Positions 26,246-35,860 of a DNA stretch of 64,000 bases are shown piece after piece; positions within the stretch are counted from its first letter, which is position 1, and each line of letters starts with the position of its first letter. The notes below the pieces were generated by a model. That model was given only the letters and a program-made list of their open reading frames with translations, had not been told where the DNA came from and did not search any database. The translations under genes were made by a program, and so were the position numbers. This DNA comes from Hydrogenophaga sp. (GTDB lineage Bacteria > Pseudomonadota > Gammaproteobacteria > Burkholderiales > Burkholderiaceae_C). Location: positions 1 through 64,000 of the forward strand of contig NZ_JAOASO010000033.1 of the NCBI RefSeq assembly GCF_030158645.1. Reading direction: 5' to 3'.

Positions 26246-26776
26246 ATGTCCCCTCTGCATTTTTCTTTTGTTCCTGGCCTCGTCGCCGGTGCCGTGCTGC
26301 TGAGCAGCCTGCCCGCCCAGGCCCAGGAACGCATTTACCGATGCGGTAACGAATACACCAACAACGCCCAGGTGGCCAAAAGCCGCAACTGCACGCCGAT
26401 GGAAGGTGGAAACATCACGATCGTGGAGGGCGTCAAGCCGGCACCGGCAACCCGCACTCCCCCAGCCAACACCACGGCCACCACGCGCAGCGGCAATGAT
26501 CGCGTCGACCCGAGCGCCCAGCGCGCGCGCGACAGCGATGCCAAAGCCATCCTGGAAACGGAGTTGCGCAAGGCCGAAGAGCGGCTGGCGCAAGCGCGAA
26601 AGGCGTACGCCAATGGCGAGCCCGAGAAGCAGGGCATCGAGTCGCGCAACTACCAGCGCTACCTGGATCGCGTGGCCGAACTCAAGGCCGCGGTGACGCG
26701 GGCCGAGAGCGATGTGGCCGGCCTGCAGCGGGAGCTGGGTCGATTGCCCGGTGCGTCGGGCAACGCCGCGAGATGA
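26246..26776 (+). CDS. Small secreted protein, DUF4124-like, coupled to glnL
   Basis: The 176-residue protein has a signal peptide (PGLVAGAVLLSSLPAQAQ), then a DUF4124-like start RIYRCGNEYTNN with a second cysteine in SRNCTPMEGG. A low-complexity Ala/Pro/Thr linker and a charged C-terminal coiled coil (KAILETELRKAEERLAQARK) follow. It is probably periplasmic; the function is unknown. The ATG at 26246 is favoured, with a GTG at 26240 closer to the GGAGA as the alternative. Its stop overlaps the glnL start (ATGA), placing it in the glnL operon. Confidence 0.78.
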   Translation: MSPLHFSFVPGLVAGAVLLSSLPAQAQERIYRCGNEYTNNAQVAKSRNCTPMEGGNITIVEGVKPAPATRTPPANTTATTRSGNDRVDPSAQRARDSDAKAILETELRKAEERLAQARKAYANGEPEKQGIESRNYQRYLDRVAELKAAVTRAESDVAGLQRELGRLPGASGNAAR

Positions 26777-27855
26777 GCGGCTCGAAAAAGGGCACAGCGC
26801 CTTTGTCGGGCCGTTTTCAATCGCTGGACTTGCTGGCCACACTGGTGGCGGTGGTCGACGCGGAGGGGCATGTGCTGTATGCCAACGCGGCGCTGGAAGA
26901 CGCGTTGGGCACGTCCCGGCGCAGCATCGCCCACAGCCTGTTTCAAGACTGCTTCACCGAGCCCGCCTTGCTGGACAGTGCGCTCAATGGCGCACGGGGC
27001 AACGAGTTTGCCGCCCTGCGATACGACGCCTGGCTCAAGCGGGTGAACCACGAGGCCTTGCCGGTGCACGTGGTGGTGGCGCAGACCGAGAGCAAGGGCG
27101 AGGTGGTGGTCGAGTTGTTGCCGCTGGAGCAGCAAGCCCGCCAGGAGCGGGAAGAGCGTCTGATCGACCAGGCCCAGGCCAACAAAGAACTCATCCGCAA
27201 CCTCGCGCACGAGATCAAGAACCCGCTGGGCGGTATCCGGGGCGCCGCGCAGCTGCTGCAGATGGAGCTGGATTCGCGCGAGCTCATCGAATACACGCAG
27301 GTCATCATCCACGAGGCCGACCGGCTGCAGTCGCTGGTGGACCGACTGCTCGCGCCGCACCGACGCCCGCATGTGGTGGGGGATGTGAACATCCACGAGG
27401 TTTGCGAGCGGGTGCGCTCGCTGATCCTGGCCGAGTTTCCCAAGGGGCTGCGCGTGGTGCGCGACTACGACGCATCCATTCCCGAGTTTCGCGGTGACCG
27501 CGAGCAGCTGATCCAGGCGGTGCTCAACATCGCGCACAACGCGGCGCAAGCGCTGGCCGATCGCATGGCGGCGGGCGACGCGCAGATCGTTTTCAAGACC
27601 CGCGTGGGGCGGCAAGTGACCTTCGGCAAACAGCGCTACCGCCTGGCACTGGAATTGCATGTGATCGACAACGGGCCTGGCGTTCCAGACTCGATCAAGG
27701 ACCGCATCTTTTTCCCGCTTGTGTCGGGGCGTGATGGCGGTTCTGGCCTGGGGCTCACGCTGGCGCAAACCTTCGTGCAGCAGCACCATGGATTGATCGA
27801 GTGTGAGAGCGTGGCGGGATGCACGGACTTCAAGATCCTCATCCCCTTGCCCTAG
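26773..27855 (+). CDS. glnL: Nitrogen regulation sensor kinase NtrB
   Basis: This cytoplasmic kinase/phosphatase responds to PII and controls NtrC. The 360-residue protein has a PAS domain (about 15-120). The HisKA domain holds the phospho-histidine in IRNLAHEIKNPLGGIRGAAQ, and the HATPase domain has the N-box AVLNIAHNAAQALADRM and the G-boxes VIDNGPGVPD and GGSGLGLTLAQTF. Its start overlaps the upstream small gene by ATGA and it is followed 51 bases later by glnG. Confidence 0.96.
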   Translation: MSGSKKGTAPLSGRFQSLDLLATLVAVVDAEGHVLYANAALEDALGTSRRSIAHSLFQDCFTEPALLDSALNGARGNEFAALRYDAWLKRVNHEALPVHVVVAQTESKGEVVVELLPLEQQARQEREERLIDQAQANKELIRNLAHEIKNPLGGIRGAAQLLQMELDSRELIEYTQVIIHEADRLQSLVDRLLAPHRRPHVVGDVNIHEVCERVRSLILAEFPKGLRVVRDYDASIPEFRGDREQLIQAVLNIAHNAAQALADRMAAGDAQIVFKTRVGRQVTFGKQRYRLALELHVIDNGPGVPDSIKDRIFFPLVSGRDGGSGLGLTLAQTFVQQHHGLIECESVAGCTDFKILIPLP

Positions 27856-27906
27856 AACCCAGAAACCATTGCCGAGCGCTGCGCCACAAGAAGGGACGAC
27901 ACCAAC

Positions 27907-29469
27907 ATGAAGCCGATCTGGATAGTGGACGACGATCAATCGATCCGCTTCGTGCTTGAAAAAGCGCTGTTGCGCGAGAACCTGCCCACACGCAGCTTCA
28001 CCAACCCGCAGGACGTGCTCAAGGCCCTGACGGACACACCCGAGAGCGAAGGCCCGCAAATCCTGGTGAGCGACATCCGCATGCCCGGTGGCTCTGGTCT
28101 GGAACTGCTGGAGAAGGTCAAGGCCATGTTGCCCGGTTTGCCGGTGATCATCATGACGGCGTTTTCCGACCTCGACAGCGCGGTGTCGGCCTTCCAGGGT
28201 GGTGCCTTTGAATACCTGCCCAAGCCGTTCGATCTGCCCAAGGCGGTGGAGCTGATCCGCCGCGCGGTGGAAGAGAGCCAGCGCGAAGAGGTGGCCGAAG
28301 AACGCATGACCGCCGCGCCCGAGATGCTGGGCCAGGCGCCCGCCATGCAGGACGTGTTTCGTGCCATCGGGCGCTTGAGCCAGAGCCAGGTGACGGTGCT
28401 GATCACCGGTGAATCGGGCTCGGGCAAGGAGTTGGTGGCGCGCGCGCTGCACAAGCACTCACCCCGCGCCGCCGGCCCTTTCGTGGCCATCAACACCGCC
28501 GCCATTCCCAAGGATTTGCTGGAGTCCGAGCTCTTCGGCCATGAGCGCGGCGCCTTCACCGGTGCGCAGACCATGCGCCGCGGCCGCTTCGAGCAGGCCG
28601 ATGGGGGCACGCTGTTCCTGGATGAGATCGGTGACATGCCGTTTGACCTGCAGACGCGTTTGCTGCGCGTGTTGTCCGACGGGCATTTCTACCGCGTGGG
28701 TGGGCACAGCGCGGTGCGCGCCAACGTGCGCGTGATTGCCGCCACCCACCAGAACCTGGAGCAGCGCGTGAAGGAGGGCGTGTTCCGCGAGGACCTTTTC
28801 CACCGCCTCAACGTGATCCGCCTGCGCCTGCCGGCCCTGCGCGAGCGACGTGAAGACGTGCCCATGCTCACGCGGTTTTTTCTCCAGCAAAGCGCCAAGC
28901 AGCTCGGGGTGGAGCCCAAGCGCATTTCCGAGGCCGCCATCCGCCTGCTCGGCACGTTCGATTTCCCGGGCAACGTGCGCCAGCTGGAAAACGTGTGCCA
29001 CTGGCTGACCGTGATGGCGCCCGCGCAGGTGATCGAACTCAAGGATCTGCCCCCCGAGGTGCTGGCCATGGCGGGCGCGTCGGTGCCATCACTCGCCGTG
29101 GTGCCAGACACCGCGACCACGCAGGCGTTTGCAGCCCCGGTCACGGTGGCTGCGCCGGTGGCCGCGGCGCTGTCGGAGGTGTTGCACCTCGGTGCTGTCG
29201 CAACGGCCGTGACCGATCACGCACCCGCGCTGGCCACCACGCACCTGTCTTCGGCGCCCGCCTGGGAGTCCGGGCTTCAGGCCGAGGCCATGGCCCTGCT
29301 CGAAGAAGGTCGCACCGACGTCTGGGACGTGCTCACCCGGCGTTTCGAGACCAGGCTGATCCAGACTGCGCTGGTCAACACGCGGGGCCGCCGCATCGAG
29401 GCGGCGCACAAGCTGGGCATCGGTCGCAACACGATCACCCGGAAAATTCAAGAACTCAATCTAGAGTGA
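27907..29469 (+). CDS. glnG: Nitrogen regulation response regulator NtrC
   Basis: This sigma-54 enhancer-binding activator turns on glnA and other nitrogen genes. The 520-residue protein has a receiver domain (DDDQSIRFVLEKAL, LVSDIRMPGGSGLELL), an AAA+ domain with Walker A GESGSGKELVARALHKHS, the sigma-54 loop ERGAFTGAQTM and Walker B GTLFLDEIGDMP, and a Fis-type HTH at the end (AHKLGIGRNTITRKIQELN). An Ala/Val-rich linker of about 50 residues before the HTH makes it longer than E. coli NtrC. Its end overlaps the convergent xth by 14 bases. Confidence 0.96.
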   Translation: MKPIWIVDDDQSIRFVLEKALLRENLPTRSFTNPQDVLKALTDTPESEGPQILVSDIRMPGGSGLELLEKVKAMLPGLPVIIMTAFSDLDSAVSAFQGGAFEYLPKPFDLPKAVELIRRAVEESQREEVAEERMTAAPEMLGQAPAMQDVFRAIGRLSQSQVTVLITGESGSGKELVARALHKHSPRAAGPFVAINTAAIPKDLLESELFGHERGAFTGAQTMRRGRFEQADGGTLFLDEIGDMPFDLQTRLLRVLSDGHFYRVGGHSAVRANVRVIAATHQNLEQRVKEGVFREDLFHRLNVIRLRLPALRERREDVPMLTRFFLQQSAKQLGVEPKRISEAAIRLLGTFDFPGNVRQLENVCHWLTVMAPAQVIELKDLPPEVLAMAGASVPSLAVVPDTATTQAFAAPVTVAAPVAAALSEVLHLGAVATAVTDHAPALATTHLSSAPAWESGLQAEAMALLEEGRTDVWDVLTRRFETRLIQTALVNTRGRRIEAAHKLGIGRNTITRKIQELNLE

Positions 29470-30232
29470 CCACCACCGGCGCGTGGTCGCTGGGTTGCGG
29501 GTTCTTGCGGGGTGCGCGGTCGATGGTGCAGGCCTTCACACTGTCGCGCAGCGCCTGGCTCACCAGGATGTGGTCGATGCGCAGGCCCCGGTTTTTCTGG
29601 AAGCCCAACATGCGGTAGTCCCACCACGAGTAGCTCTTTTCGGGCTGCTCGAACATCCGGTACGCGTCGGTGAGACCCAACCCGAGCAGCGCCTGAAAGT
29701 GGGCGCGCTCTTCCACCGTGTGGTGGATGGTGTCTTTCAGGCCCACCGGGTCGAAAGAGTCGCGGTCTTCGGGGGCGACGTTGAAGTCGCCCACCAGCAC
29801 CAGACGGGGATGGGCCTGCATTTCTTCGGCGATCCAGCGGTGCAGCGCGGCCAGCCATTGGAGCTTGTAGGCAAACTTCTCGCTGCCGGGCTCCTGCCCG
29901 TTGACGAAGTAACAGTTCACCAGGCGCAGCGGGCCATTGGGGGTGTCCAGCGTTGCCGCGATCACGCGGGCCTGCTCATCGGTGTGGCCGGGGATGTTGC
30001 GCACCACATCGCGCAGCGGTGTGCGGCTGAGTATGGCCACGCCGTTGTAGGTCTTCTGGCCAAAGGCTGCCGCGTGGTACCCGATCTCCCGCAGCGCATC
30101 GAAAGGGAATTTTTCATCCACCAGCTTGAGCTCCTGCAGCCCGAGCGCGTCCACCGGGTTGGCGGCCAGCCATTCGAGCACCTGAGGCAGGCGCACGTTG
30201 AGCGAGTTGATGTTCCAGGTGGCGATTTGCAT
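29456..30232 (-). CDS. xth: Exodeoxyribonuclease III
   Basis: This AP endonuclease/3'-5' exonuclease acts in base excision repair. The 258-residue protein starts MQIATWNINSLNVRLPQVLE. It contains the metal-binding glutamate in LGLQELKLVDEKFP, LVLVGDFNVAPEDRD, YSWWDYRMLGFQKNRGLRID and the catalytic end PSDHAPVVVTLD. I chose ATG 30232 over an ATG four codons upstream. It is the last gene of the run from 36315 and is separated from queD by 20 bases. Confidence 0.96.
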   Translation of the reverse strand: MQIATWNINSLNVRLPQVLEWLAANPVDALGLQELKLVDEKFPFDALREIGYHAAAFGQKTYNGVAILSRTPLRDVVRNIPGHTDEQARVIAATLDTPNGPLRLVNCYFVNGQEPGSEKFAYKLQWLAALHRWIAEEMQAHPRLVLVGDFNVAPEDRDSFDPVGLKDTIHHTVEERAHFQALLGLGLTDAYRMFEQPEKSYSWWDYRMLGFQKNRGLRIDHILVSQALRDSVKACTIDRAPRKNPQPSDHAPVVVTLD

Positions 30233-30252
30233 GGGGTTTCTCATGTTCCTTG

Positions 30253-30630
30253 TTACCAGCGCAGCGCGCAGCGGTCACCACTGGCCCGGCGTTCGATCAT
30301 GATGGCGCACAGTCCTGGCACGGTGGGTGCGAGGTGGCGGCGGATGTAACTGCAGAGGTTTTCCAGCGTGGGGATGCCCAGATCGGCCACCTCGTCGAGG
30401 AAATGGTGGTCCAGCCGATCGCGCACCAGCGCGATCTCGGCCTTGAGCCGTCCCAGGTCGATCACCATGCCCTGGACGTCCGGCGTGCCGCGCACGGTCA
30501 CTTCGGCCTCGTAGGTGTGGCCGTGCACGCGGCGGCTGCCTTCGGCCTCGACTTCCCGGCGCAGTGTGTGGGCAGCCTCGAAATAAAAGCGCTGCGACAG
30601 TTCGTGCACGCCGGTGGTGGATGGGGTCAT
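30253..30630 (-). CDS. queD: 6-carboxytetrahydropterin synthase-like protein lacking the usual cysteine
   Basis: QueD converts dihydroneopterin triphosphate to 6-carboxytetrahydropterin in queuosine synthesis. The 125-residue protein keeps the zinc histidines (FEAAHTLRRE and VHGHTYEAEV), the DHHFLDEV block and the late E in MIERR. The CxxxHGH cysteine of E. coli QueD is replaced: the segment reads GSRRVHGHTY, with Ser where Cys sits. Position beside queE supports the role, but an altered mechanism or a related function is possible. It overlaps queE by four bases (ATGA). Confidence 0.8.
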   Translation of the reverse strand: MTPSTTGVHELSQRFYFEAAHTLRREVEAEGSRRVHGHTYEAEVTVRGTPDVQGMVIDLGRLKAEIALVRDRLDHHFLDEVADLGIPTLENLCSYIRRHLAPTVPGLCAIMIERRASGDRCALRW

Positions 30631-31268
30631 GGGATGTCGAGGATCTTGTGCGTCTGCAGCGACAGGCGCCAGTGCGGATGTTGTTGGCAATGGTCGATGG
30701 CGCTGCGTGTGTTGGCGCCGCGCTCGGGGCCATCCATGGGTTGCAGCAGCCAGTGGTCGAAGTGCAGGTCGGTCTGTGCCTGCACTTGTTGGGGCAGCAA
30801 GGCCGGCTGTGGCCACACCAGTTTGAGTTCGTGGCCGCTGCGCTGCACCCAGTCGGCGCCGGCCTTGGGGCTCACGCAGATCCAGTCGATCCCTGGAGGG
30901 ACCGGCAGCGTGCCGTTGGTCTCCAGTGCAATCTCGAAGCCTTCGGCGTGCAGCGCGCCGATCAATGCAGAGTCCACCTGCAGCAGCGGCTCGCCGCCGG
31001 TGAGCACGATGTAGCGGTGCCCCTGACCGGCCGGCCACAGCGTTGCGGCTTGTTCTGCCAGCGCGGACGCTTCGGCGAATTTGCCGCCCTGCACGCCGTC
31101 GGTGCCGACAAAGTCGGTGTCGCAAAACCGGCAGACCGCGCGTTCGCGGTCTTCCTCGCGACCACTCCAGAGATTGCAGCCCGCAAAACGGCAGAACACC
31201 GCGGGCCGGCCTGCGCGCAGGCCTTCGCCTTGCAACGTGTAGAACATTTCCTTGACGGCGTAGCTCAT
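30627..31268 (-). CDS. queE: 7-carboxy-7-deazaguanine synthase
   Basis: This radical SAM enzyme contracts 6-carboxytetrahydropterin to 7-carboxy-7-deazaguanine in the queuosine pathway. The 213-residue protein carries the cluster motif as C-X14-C-X2-C (GCNLWSGREEDRERAVCRFC), the extended form described for Burkholderia QueE. It also has the SAM-binding LTGGEPLLQVDSALI. It starts with an ATGA overlap from folA and overlaps queD the same way, so the queuosine pair is translated within the folate gene group. Confidence 0.95.
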   Translation of the reverse strand: MSYAVKEMFYTLQGEGLRAGRPAVFCRFAGCNLWSGREEDRERAVCRFCDTDFVGTDGVQGGKFAEASALAEQAATLWPAGQGHRYIVLTGGEPLLQVDSALIGALHAEGFEIALETNGTLPVPPGIDWICVSPKAGADWVQRSGHELKLVWPQPALLPQQVQAQTDLHFDHWLLQPMDGPERGANTRSAIDHCQQHPHWRLSLQTHKILDIP

Positions 31269-31777
31269 GACCGGCGTTCCAGGGTGACAAAAGCGTAGCG
31301 CAGGCCGCTGGCGGCCACATGCGTTTCCCGGGTGGTCTCCACCCAGGCCGGACCAAAGGTGGGTGCCCAGGCGTCGCCATCAAAGGCCTGGTCGATCTCG
31401 GTGATCACGGCGCGCTGCGCCAGCGGCTCGGCCGCTGCATACAACTGCGCCCCGCCGATCACCCACGCGTCGGCCTCGGGTGGGCAGCGTGACACGGCCT
31501 CCTGCAGCGAGCCGGCGCGCAAGGCGCCCTCGGCCTTCCACTGCGCGTTGCGCGTGACGACGATGTTCAGCCGGCCAGGCAGCGGTCTGAACCGGGGCGG
31601 CAGCGAATCCCAGGTCTTGCGGCCCATGATCACGGGGCTGCCGAGCGTGGTGCGTTTGAAGTGGGCGAGGTCCTCCGGCAGGTGCCAGGGCAGGGTGTTG
31701 TCGCGCCCGATCACGCCGTTGGCGGCGCGCGCGAAGATCAGGTGGAGGCGCGGAGGGTGCGGTGCGGTGGCGGGCAT
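31265..31777 (-). CDS. folA: Dihydrofolate reductase
   Basis: This NADPH enzyme regenerates tetrahydrofolate after thymidylate synthesis. The 170-residue protein has LIFARAANGVIGRDNTLPWH, the catalytic acid in LPWHLPEDLAHFKRTTLG, and the NADPH site IMGRKTWDSLP and VIGGAQLYAAA. It follows the DMT transporter by four bases and overlaps queE by ATGA. Its proximity to thyA fits the shared folate cycle. Confidence 0.97.
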   Translation of the reverse strand: MPATAPHPPRLHLIFARAANGVIGRDNTLPWHLPEDLAHFKRTTLGSPVIMGRKTWDSLPPRFRPLPGRLNIVVTRNAQWKAEGALRAGSLQEAVSRCPPEADAWVIGGAQLYAAAEPLAQRAVITEIDQAFDGDAWAPTFGPAWVETTRETHVAASGLRYAFVTLERRS

Positions 31778-31781
31778 ACCG

Positions 31782-32687
31782 CTATTGTGCCGCCGGACCC
31801 GAGCCTGGCCGTGCGGTGCGCGCTGGCAGCAGCACGCTGGCGATCGCCATCATCACGAAACCGATGGCCATCCAGTCCTGCCAATGCGGCACCTCGCCCA
31901 CGATGAAGGTAGCACTCAGCGTGCCCACCAATGGGATGGCCATCACGCTCATGGCGCTGGTGGCCGGCGGCAGGTCGCGCGCCATGCCGAACCAGATCAG
32001 TTGTGCCACGCCGTAGTTGATGAACACGCCGTACAGCAGGCTGATCCACATGGGGGCAGAAAAATCCGATGGACGGGGCAGCGGCTCCAGCGCCAGCGCG
32101 AGCGCCCACACCACCGCGCTGCCCAGCAGCAGCATCCACACCGTGACCACCATGGGCGAGAGCGTGAAGTGCGCGCGGCGAAACATCAGCGTGCCCAGTC
32201 CCCAGCAGAAGGCCGCGCCCAGCATCCAGGCAATGCCCACGGGCCGACCGCTCAGGCTTTGCAGTTCGTGCCACAGCAGCAGGCCGATGGCGATGCCGGC
32301 GCACACCACCGCCACGCGCACGCGGGGGGTGATGCGCTCACCAAAAAAGGCCGCGCCGATCAGCACGGTGAAGATCGGCATGGTGAATCCCAGGATGGCC
32401 GCGCGGCCCGAGGCCAGCTCTTTCACGCCGAAGATGGACAGCGTGTGCCAGCCCAGGACGTTGGGCAGGCCGAGCCAGGCAATGGTGGCCCACTCCGCCC
32501 GCGCCGGCCACATGCGTTCCCCACGCCGAGCCACATACACAAACAACCACAGCGCGCCCAGCAGCATGGTGCTGGCGCGGAAGTACAGGGGCGAGAGCTC
32601 CTGCAGCGAGAGCTTCATCATGGGCCAGTTCACGCCCCACATGAGCGTGAGCGCCAGCAGCGCCCACAGTTGGCGGCGGTTGATCAC
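31782..32687 (-). CDS. EamA/DMT-family transporter
   Basis: The 301-residue protein has ten predicted membrane segments in two five-helix halves, typical of the EamA family, beginning LWALLALTLMWGVNWPMMKL. The substrate is unknown. I start it at the GTG at 32687, which begins the first membrane helix and lies 7 bases after the thyA stop. No good ribosome-binding site is seen, so it may depend on coupling to thyA. Confidence 0.85.
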   Translation of the reverse strand: MINRRQLWALLALTLMWGVNWPMMKLSLQELSPLYFRASTMLLGALWLFVYVARRGERMWPARAEWATIAWLGLPNVLGWHTLSIFGVKELASGRAAILGFTMPIFTVLIGAAFFGERITPRVRVAVVCAGIAIGLLLWHELQSLSGRPVGIAWMLGAAFCWGLGTLMFRRAHFTLSPMVVTVWMLLLGSAVVWALALALEPLPRPSDFSAPMWISLLYGVFINYGVAQLIWFGMARDLPPATSAMSVMAIPLVGTLSATFIVGEVPHWQDWMAIGFVMMAIASVLLPARTARPGSGPAAQ

Positions 32688-32694
32688 GCCGGGA

Positions 32695-33525
32695 TCACAC
32701 AGCCACGGGCGCTTTGATGGCCGCGTGGTGTTCGTAGCCCTGCACCTCGAAGTCCTCGAACTCGTAATCGAAAATGCTGGCCGGGCGGCGCTTGATGTGC
32801 AGCGTCGGGTAGGCCATGGGCTGGCGCGAGAGCTGCAGTTCCACCTGTTCGTGGTGATTGCTGTAGATGTGGCAGTCGCCGCCGGTCCAGATGAAGTCGC
32901 CCACGTCCAGGTCGCACTGCTGCGCCACCATGTGGGTGAGCAGCGCGTAGCTGGCGATGTTGAAGGGCACACCCAGAAAGATGTCGGCGCTGCGCTGGTA
33001 AAGCTGGCAGCTCAGCTTGCCGCGCCCACCCGGCTCGGTGGCCGGCGCCACGTAGAACTGGAAGAACGCGTGGCAAGGCATCAGCGCCATCTTGTTCAGG
33101 TCGGCCACGTTCCAGGCGCTCACGATGATGCGGCGCGAATCCGGGTTGGTCTTGAGCTGCTTGACCACCTCGGCGATCTGGTCGATGTGGCCGCCGTCGG
33201 GTGTGGGCCAACTGCGCCATTGCACGCCGTAGACCGGGCCCAGGTCGCCGTCGTCGCGCGCCCATTCGTCCCAGATGGTGCAGCCGCGTTCCTGCAGCCA
33301 CTTCACGTTGCTGTCGCCGCGCAGGAACCACAGCAACTCCACGATGATGGCGTTGGTGAACACCTTTTTGGTGGTCACCAGCGGGAAGCCTTCGTTCAGG
33401 TCAAAGCGCATCTGGTGGCCGAACACGCTGGTGGTGCCGGTGCCGGTGCGGTCTGTTTTCTGCACGCCCATGGTGAAGACGTGGCGCATGAAGTCTTCGT
33501 ATTGGGAGCGGATGGGACGGGTCAT
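32695..33525 (-). CDS. thyA: Thymidylate synthase
   Basis: This enzyme methylates dUMP to dTMP using methylenetetrahydrofolate. The 276-residue protein has the [20 protein letters not shown] start block, the catalytic cysteine in [13 protein letters not shown], and the dUMP site [20 protein letters not shown]. The ATG at 33525 overlaps the upstream transglycosylase stop (ATGA). It lies in the same run as folA. Confidence 0.97.
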   Translation of the reverse strand: MTRPIRSQYEDFMRHVFTMGVQKTDRTGTGTTSVFGHQMRFDLNEGFPLVTTKKVFTNAIIVELLWFLRGDSNVKWLQERGCTIWDEWARDDGDLGPVYGVQWRSWPTPDGGHIDQIAEVVKQLKTNPDSRRIIVSAWNVADLNKMALMPCHAFFQFYVAPATEPGGRGKLSCQLYQRSADIFLGVPFNIASYALLTHMVAQQCDLDVGDFIWTGGDCHIYSNHHEQVELQLSRQPMAYPTLHIKRRPASIFDYEFEDFEVQGYEHHAAIKAPVAV

Positions 33526-34427
33526 GGGAGGCGCGGGGGCAGGGCCGGCGAAGGGGAGGTGATGCGGGCGTCGAACGGATGGTGCTGCAGCGAAAACACC
33601 TGCTGGATGCGTTTGATGTAGCCCTGGGTCTCGGGGTAGGGCGGCACGCCACGGAAGCGGTCGACCGTGCCTTCGCCGGCGTTGTAGGCGGCCAGCACCA
33701 AAGGCACATCGCCCCTGAAATAGGCCAGGAGCCAACGCAGGTAAGACAGGCCACCGCGGATGTTCTGCTCGGCGTCGAACGGCTTGCGCACGCTGAAACG
33801 CTCGGCCGTTTCGGGGATGAGCTGCATCAGACCTTGCGCGTTTTTGTCGGACAGCGCGTTCACATTGAAGTTGGACTCGGCGCGGATCACCGCAAACGCC
33901 AGGCCGGGCTGGATGCCGAACTGCGGCGCGAGCTTGTAGACGATCTTCATGATGCGCCGCTCTTCGGGCGTGTCCACCAGTTGCTGGTAACGCGTGGCGA
34001 TGGCCTGGGCTTCGGCCGCCTGCTGGGCTTCGGTGGCTTTTTGCAACTCGGTCCGCTCGGCCTGTTGCACACACTCGGGCTTGTCGGCCGGGGTGTCCAG
34101 GCGCTTGAACATGCTCTCGGCGTGGGCGTCGCCCAACAGCGCGGCGCGCGCGAACCAGTGGGCCGCGTAGCCGTCGTGGCGTTCCACGCCACGGCCATTG
34201 GCGTAGATCCAGCCGAGGTTGTAGGCAGACGTTGCGTCGCCGGCCAGCGCGGCCTGGCAATACAGGCGGATGGCGGCTTCGGTGTCGCGCTTCACGCCTT
34301 CGCCGTGCTCGAAACCCTGCGCTTGTTCGCGCCAAGCCTGGCGCTGCGCCGCGTCCACCGCGTGCGCAGTCACCGAGGCGGTGAGCGCCAGCGCCAGCAG
34401 ACAACGCAGCAGGGTTCGGGACTTCAT
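33522..34427 (-). CDS. Lytic transglycosylase with Sel1-like repeats
   Basis: This 301-residue periplasmic protein has a signal peptide ([18 protein letters not shown]), one or two Sel1-type helical repeats (about 38-110), and a C-terminal SLT domain. The SLT catalytic glutamate lies in [18 protein letters not shown], followed by [15 protein letters not shown] and [10 protein letters not shown]. It cleaves peptidoglycan glycan strands. The join with thyA by ATGA is unusual in function; translation is probably coupled but transcripts could be processed. Confidence 0.9.
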   Translation of the reverse strand: MKSRTLLRCLLALALTASVTAHAVDAAQRQAWREQAQGFEHGEGVKRDTEAAIRLYCQAALAGDATSAYNLGWIYANGRGVERHDGYAAHWFARAALLGDAHAESMFKRLDTPADKPECVQQAERTELQKATEAQQAAEAQAIATRYQQLVDTPEERRIMKIVYKLAPQFGIQPGLAFAVIRAESNFNVNALSDKNAQGLMQLIPETAERFSVRKPFDAEQNIRGGLSYLRWLLAYFRGDVPLVLAAYNAGEGTVDRFRGVPPYPETQGYIKRIQQVFSLQHHPFDARITSPSPALPPRLP

Positions 34428-35860
34428 GGTGTGAGGACGCGGCCGGGATTCATGAGGTTGTGCGGGTCCAGCGCCTGCTTGATGGCCCGCATCAGACCCA
34501 GTGCAACCGGGTCCTTGTAGTGGGGCAGGTGGTCGGCCTTGAGGCTGCCCACGCCGTGCTCGGCGCTGATCGATCCATGGTAGCGCGCCACCGCGTCGAA
34601 GACCAGCGTGTTCACGTGCGTTTCCTGCTCGTTCAGGAATTTCTTGGCATCGCCGCCCTCGGGCGCCTGCACGTTGTAGTGCAGGTTGCCGTCGCCGAGG
34701 TGGCCAAAATTCACCAGCCGCACGCCGGGGATCTCGCGCTGCAGCAGGGCATCGGTCTCGGCGCAGAAGGCCGGGATGTGCGAGACCGGGATGCTGATGT
34801 CGTGCTTGATGTTCAGACCTTCTTCGGCCTGCGCGAGCGGAATGCTTTCGCGGATGTGCCAGAGCGCGTGCGCCTGCGCCAGGCTCTCGGCCACCACGGC
34901 GTCGGTCACCAGGCCTTGTTCGAAGGCGGTTTCCAGCAGGCGCTCGAACTGGGTCCGCGCGTGTTCTTCGGATTCACTGTCGCTGTTTTCGAGGAGAACG
35001 CAGTAGGGCGTGTCTTGCCACAGCGGCACGCGCAACTGCGGCATGTGTTTGTCCACCAGACTCAGCGCGAACTGGCCCATGACTTCAAACCCGGTCAGTC
35101 CTGCGCCCAGGTGCTGGTGGGCCAGGCCGAGCAGGGCCACGGCGGCGTCCAGCGTGGGCAGGGCGGCCCAGGCGGTGAGTTGCGCAGCGGGCAATGGGTA
35201 GAGCTTGAGCGTGGCCGCGGTGATCACGCCCAGCGTGCCTTCGCTGCCGATGAACAGGTCGCGCAGGTCGTAGCCGGTGTTGTCCTTGCGCAGGCCACTC
35301 AGGCCCTGCCACACCTCGCCTTGCGCGGTCACCACCTCCAGGCCCAGGCAGAGATCGCGCGCATTGCCGTAGCGCACCACCTGTGTGCCGCCGGCATTCG
35401 TCGCCAGGTTGCCGCCGATGCTGCAACTGCCTTCGGCCGCCAGGCTCAGGGGAAACAGAAAGCCGGCTTTTTCTGCGGTGTCCTGCAAGGTCTGCAGCAC
35501 GCAGCCGGCATCCACCGTCATGGTGAGGTTGGCCGGGTCGATGGCGCGCACGGTGTTCATACGCATGAGATTCAGCACCACTTGCGTGCCCGATGCGTCG
35601 GGCACCGAGCCGACCACCAGGCCGGTGTTGCCGCCCTGCGGCACGATGGACACGCCCGCGCCCACGCAGGCGCGTACCACGGCGGCCACCTCGGCGGTGT
35701 TGCCCGGTCGCACCACGGCGAGGGCTCGGCCGTGTGATCGCTTGCGCCAGTCTTGTTCCCAGGCCGAGAGGTCCGTGGCGGGATCGTCGTGCGTGAGCAC
35801 GTTGGGCGAACCGACGGTCTGGCGCAACCCGGCCAGCAGCTCGGCGTGTTGTGGGTTCAT
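34424..35860 (-). CDS. FAD-binding oxidoreductase, GlcD/D-lactate dehydrogenase type
   Basis: The 478-residue flavoprotein has an FAD_binding_4 domain (about 45-180) with [17 protein letters not shown] and [20 protein letters not shown]. The FAD-oxidase C domain contains [13 protein letters not shown] and the [11 protein letters not shown] block. It probably oxidises a D-2-hydroxy acid (D-lactate, glycolate or 2-hydroxyglutarate) and passes electrons to the respiratory chain; the substrate is not readable. Both ends overlap neighbours by ATGA, with DUF2069 upstream and the transglycosylase downstream. Confidence 0.9.
   Translation of the reverse strand: MNPQHAELLAGLRQTVGSPNVLTHDDPATDLSAWEQDWRKRSHGRALAVVRPGNTAEVAAVVRACVGAGVSIVPQGGNTGLVVGSVPDASGTQVVLNLMRMNTVRAIDPANLTMTVDAGCVLQTLQDTAEKAGFLFPLSLAAEGSCSIGGNLATNAGGTQVVRYGNARDLCLGLEVVTAQGEVWQGLSGLRKDNTGYDLRDLFIGSEGTLGVITAATLKLYPLPAAQLTAWAALPTLDAAVALLGLAHQHLGAGLTGFEVMGQFALSLVDKHMPQLRVPLWQDTPYCVLLENSDSESEEHARTQFERLLETAFEQGLVTDAVVAESLAQAHALWHIRESIPLAQAEEGLNIKHDISIPVSHIPAFCAETDALLQREIPGVRLVNFGHLGDGNLHYNVQAPEGGDAKKFLNEQETHVNTLVFDAVARYHGSISAEHGVGSLKADHLPHYKDPVALGLMRAIKQALDPHNLMNPGRVLTP

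Noticed and set aside
33526-34404. In-frame extension of thyA through the transglycosylase gene
   Set aside because: ThyA begins at the ATG at 33525, which overlaps the transglycosylase stop; the upstream frame is a shadow.
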